Translations under genes and position numbers: made by a program | The notes under the pieces: generated by a model | Database searches by the model: none | Told to the model about the DNA's origin: nothing | What the model saw: only the letters and a program-made list of their open reading frames with translations | Source: Siphonodentalium dalli | Taxonomy: Eukaryota > Mollusca > Scaphopoda > Gadilida > Siphonodentaliidae | DNA: 64,000 nt | Assembly: GCA_032622095.1 (NCBI GenBank) | Contig: CP136064.1 | Span: 145,097,954-145,161,953, forward strand | Direction: 5' to 3' | Shown here: positions 63,254 to 64,000 of the stretch, piece by piece | Layout of the letters: each line of letters opens with the position of its first letter | Numbering within the stretch: position 1 is the stretch's first letter

Positions 63254-64000
63254 TTTGCTCCCCTCCTGTTCCTGTGCCATCAGGGGATTATAGGTCACGC
63301 CGCGTGGGTGTATATATCGGTGAAGGTTATCACGCGTTATCGTGGCGGATATCGCTAGGCCAATGACGAACAAAATATTTCCGCAACAAGCGAGCGACGG
63401 TTATCACGAGAATAGCGCCTAATTATTGCGGGTACTAAACAATGCGTGTATATATGTCTAAATGATATCTCTCTCGTGTTAACCCTACCGCTTATCGCAT
63501 ATTCATGTAATATGAAAGAAAATATGTACTCGGGTGACTGCTATCAGAGGTATATATTAATCACGAGAATAACTCGCCAGCGTCGCGCGCGGTAGCGATA
63601 AACCAGATCGCGTGTACTATACACAGTGGTACATAATATATGTATTGGTTTGACTGCCTAAACCCTAAGCGCCTAATCCTGAGCTATCAGGGTGGGGTTA
63701 TATGTCACGCCGCGTGGGTGTATATGGGCGAATGTTATCACGATAATAACGCCTCATTATCGCGGGTACTAAACAATGCGTGTATATCTAAACGATATAT
63801 CCCGCGCGTTAACCCTACCGCTTATCGCCTGCGTTTCCGATAAACGATATATCCATCGCGTTAACCCGAGAGCTTATCGCCTATCAATGTAATATGAAAT
63901 AAAATAGGGTGTGTGTATTAGGGATATAGGTTATCCGCAGTATTTGATCAAGGTATATATTAATACGCGGGTATATAATCGTAAGTATTTGTTTTTTTTG

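Larger units (their letters stand above)
60945..64000 (+). repeat. Tandem repeat with a 2,309-bp period, running off the window
   Basis: The sequence from 60945 (TTTGCTCCGCTCCTG) recurs from 63254 (TTTGCTCCCCTCCTG) with only scattered differences through at least 61690/64000. One full period and about a third of the next are visible. The first ~745 bp of the period is GC-richer and itself repeated; the remaining ~1.56 kb is AT-rich spacer. Identical frames of 67 codons at 61331-61534 and 63640-63843 are a consequence of the period. Confidence 0.85.

Overview
The window looks like intergenic, repeat-dominated DNA from a metazoan, most likely a bivalve mollusc. The basis is several repeat types that I know from bivalve genomes: elements opening with a short AGCTCACC or AGCTCAAC subterminal motif, then a GTCC/TGTC or GGGC microsatellite, then ~160 bp core repeats (the pearl / HINE / non-autonomous Helentron style). 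I cannot name the species. I find no intact protein-coding gene, rRNA, tRNA or CRISPR array. Almost every open frame is a by-product of repeats; the best coding traces are a degraded minus-strand relic (11118-11881) and two weak exon-like fragments (110-445 and 59913-60140). || Layout, left to right. 1-933: a weak open frame, then a microsatellite-bearing element fragment. 934-6647: a giant foldback (imperfect palindrome with ~2.7-2.9 kb arms whose inner parts are degenerate ~45 bp minisatellite). 6699-6931: a compact element with a perfect-looking hairpin at each end. 6972-8218: an older inverted repeat. 8734-9676: an element with ~258 bp terminal inverted repeats and a probable 8-9 bp target duplication. 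9902-10495: a pearl-like 5' end with three 161-bp core repeats. 10496-11988: unassigned DNA with the coding relic. 11989-12419: a cluster of short inverted and direct copies. 13016-16294: a complete-looking HINE-type element with matching 5' and 3' ends and unrelated tandem repeats nested inside. || 16393-59456 (about 43 kb, two thirds of the window) is one element of the same type whose ~165 bp core repeat has expanded into a higher-order satellite: 23 head-to-tail units of 1,710-1,711 bp (one of 1,546 bp), each made of seven full monomers, a truncated eighth and a 464-bp non-monomer module. Shared variants show larger amplification steps above the 1.71-kb unit: an alternating two-unit phase and a five-unit (8,550 bp) duplication. 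The outer monomers are more diverged than the middle. || 59460-60944 is low-repeat DNA with no recognisable gene, and 60945-64000 is a second tandem system with a 2,309-bp period that runs off the window end. Nothing here forms a gene pathway; the theme is repeated DNA that forms hairpins or tandem arrays, and the main interest is how a mobile-element core became a layered satellite.
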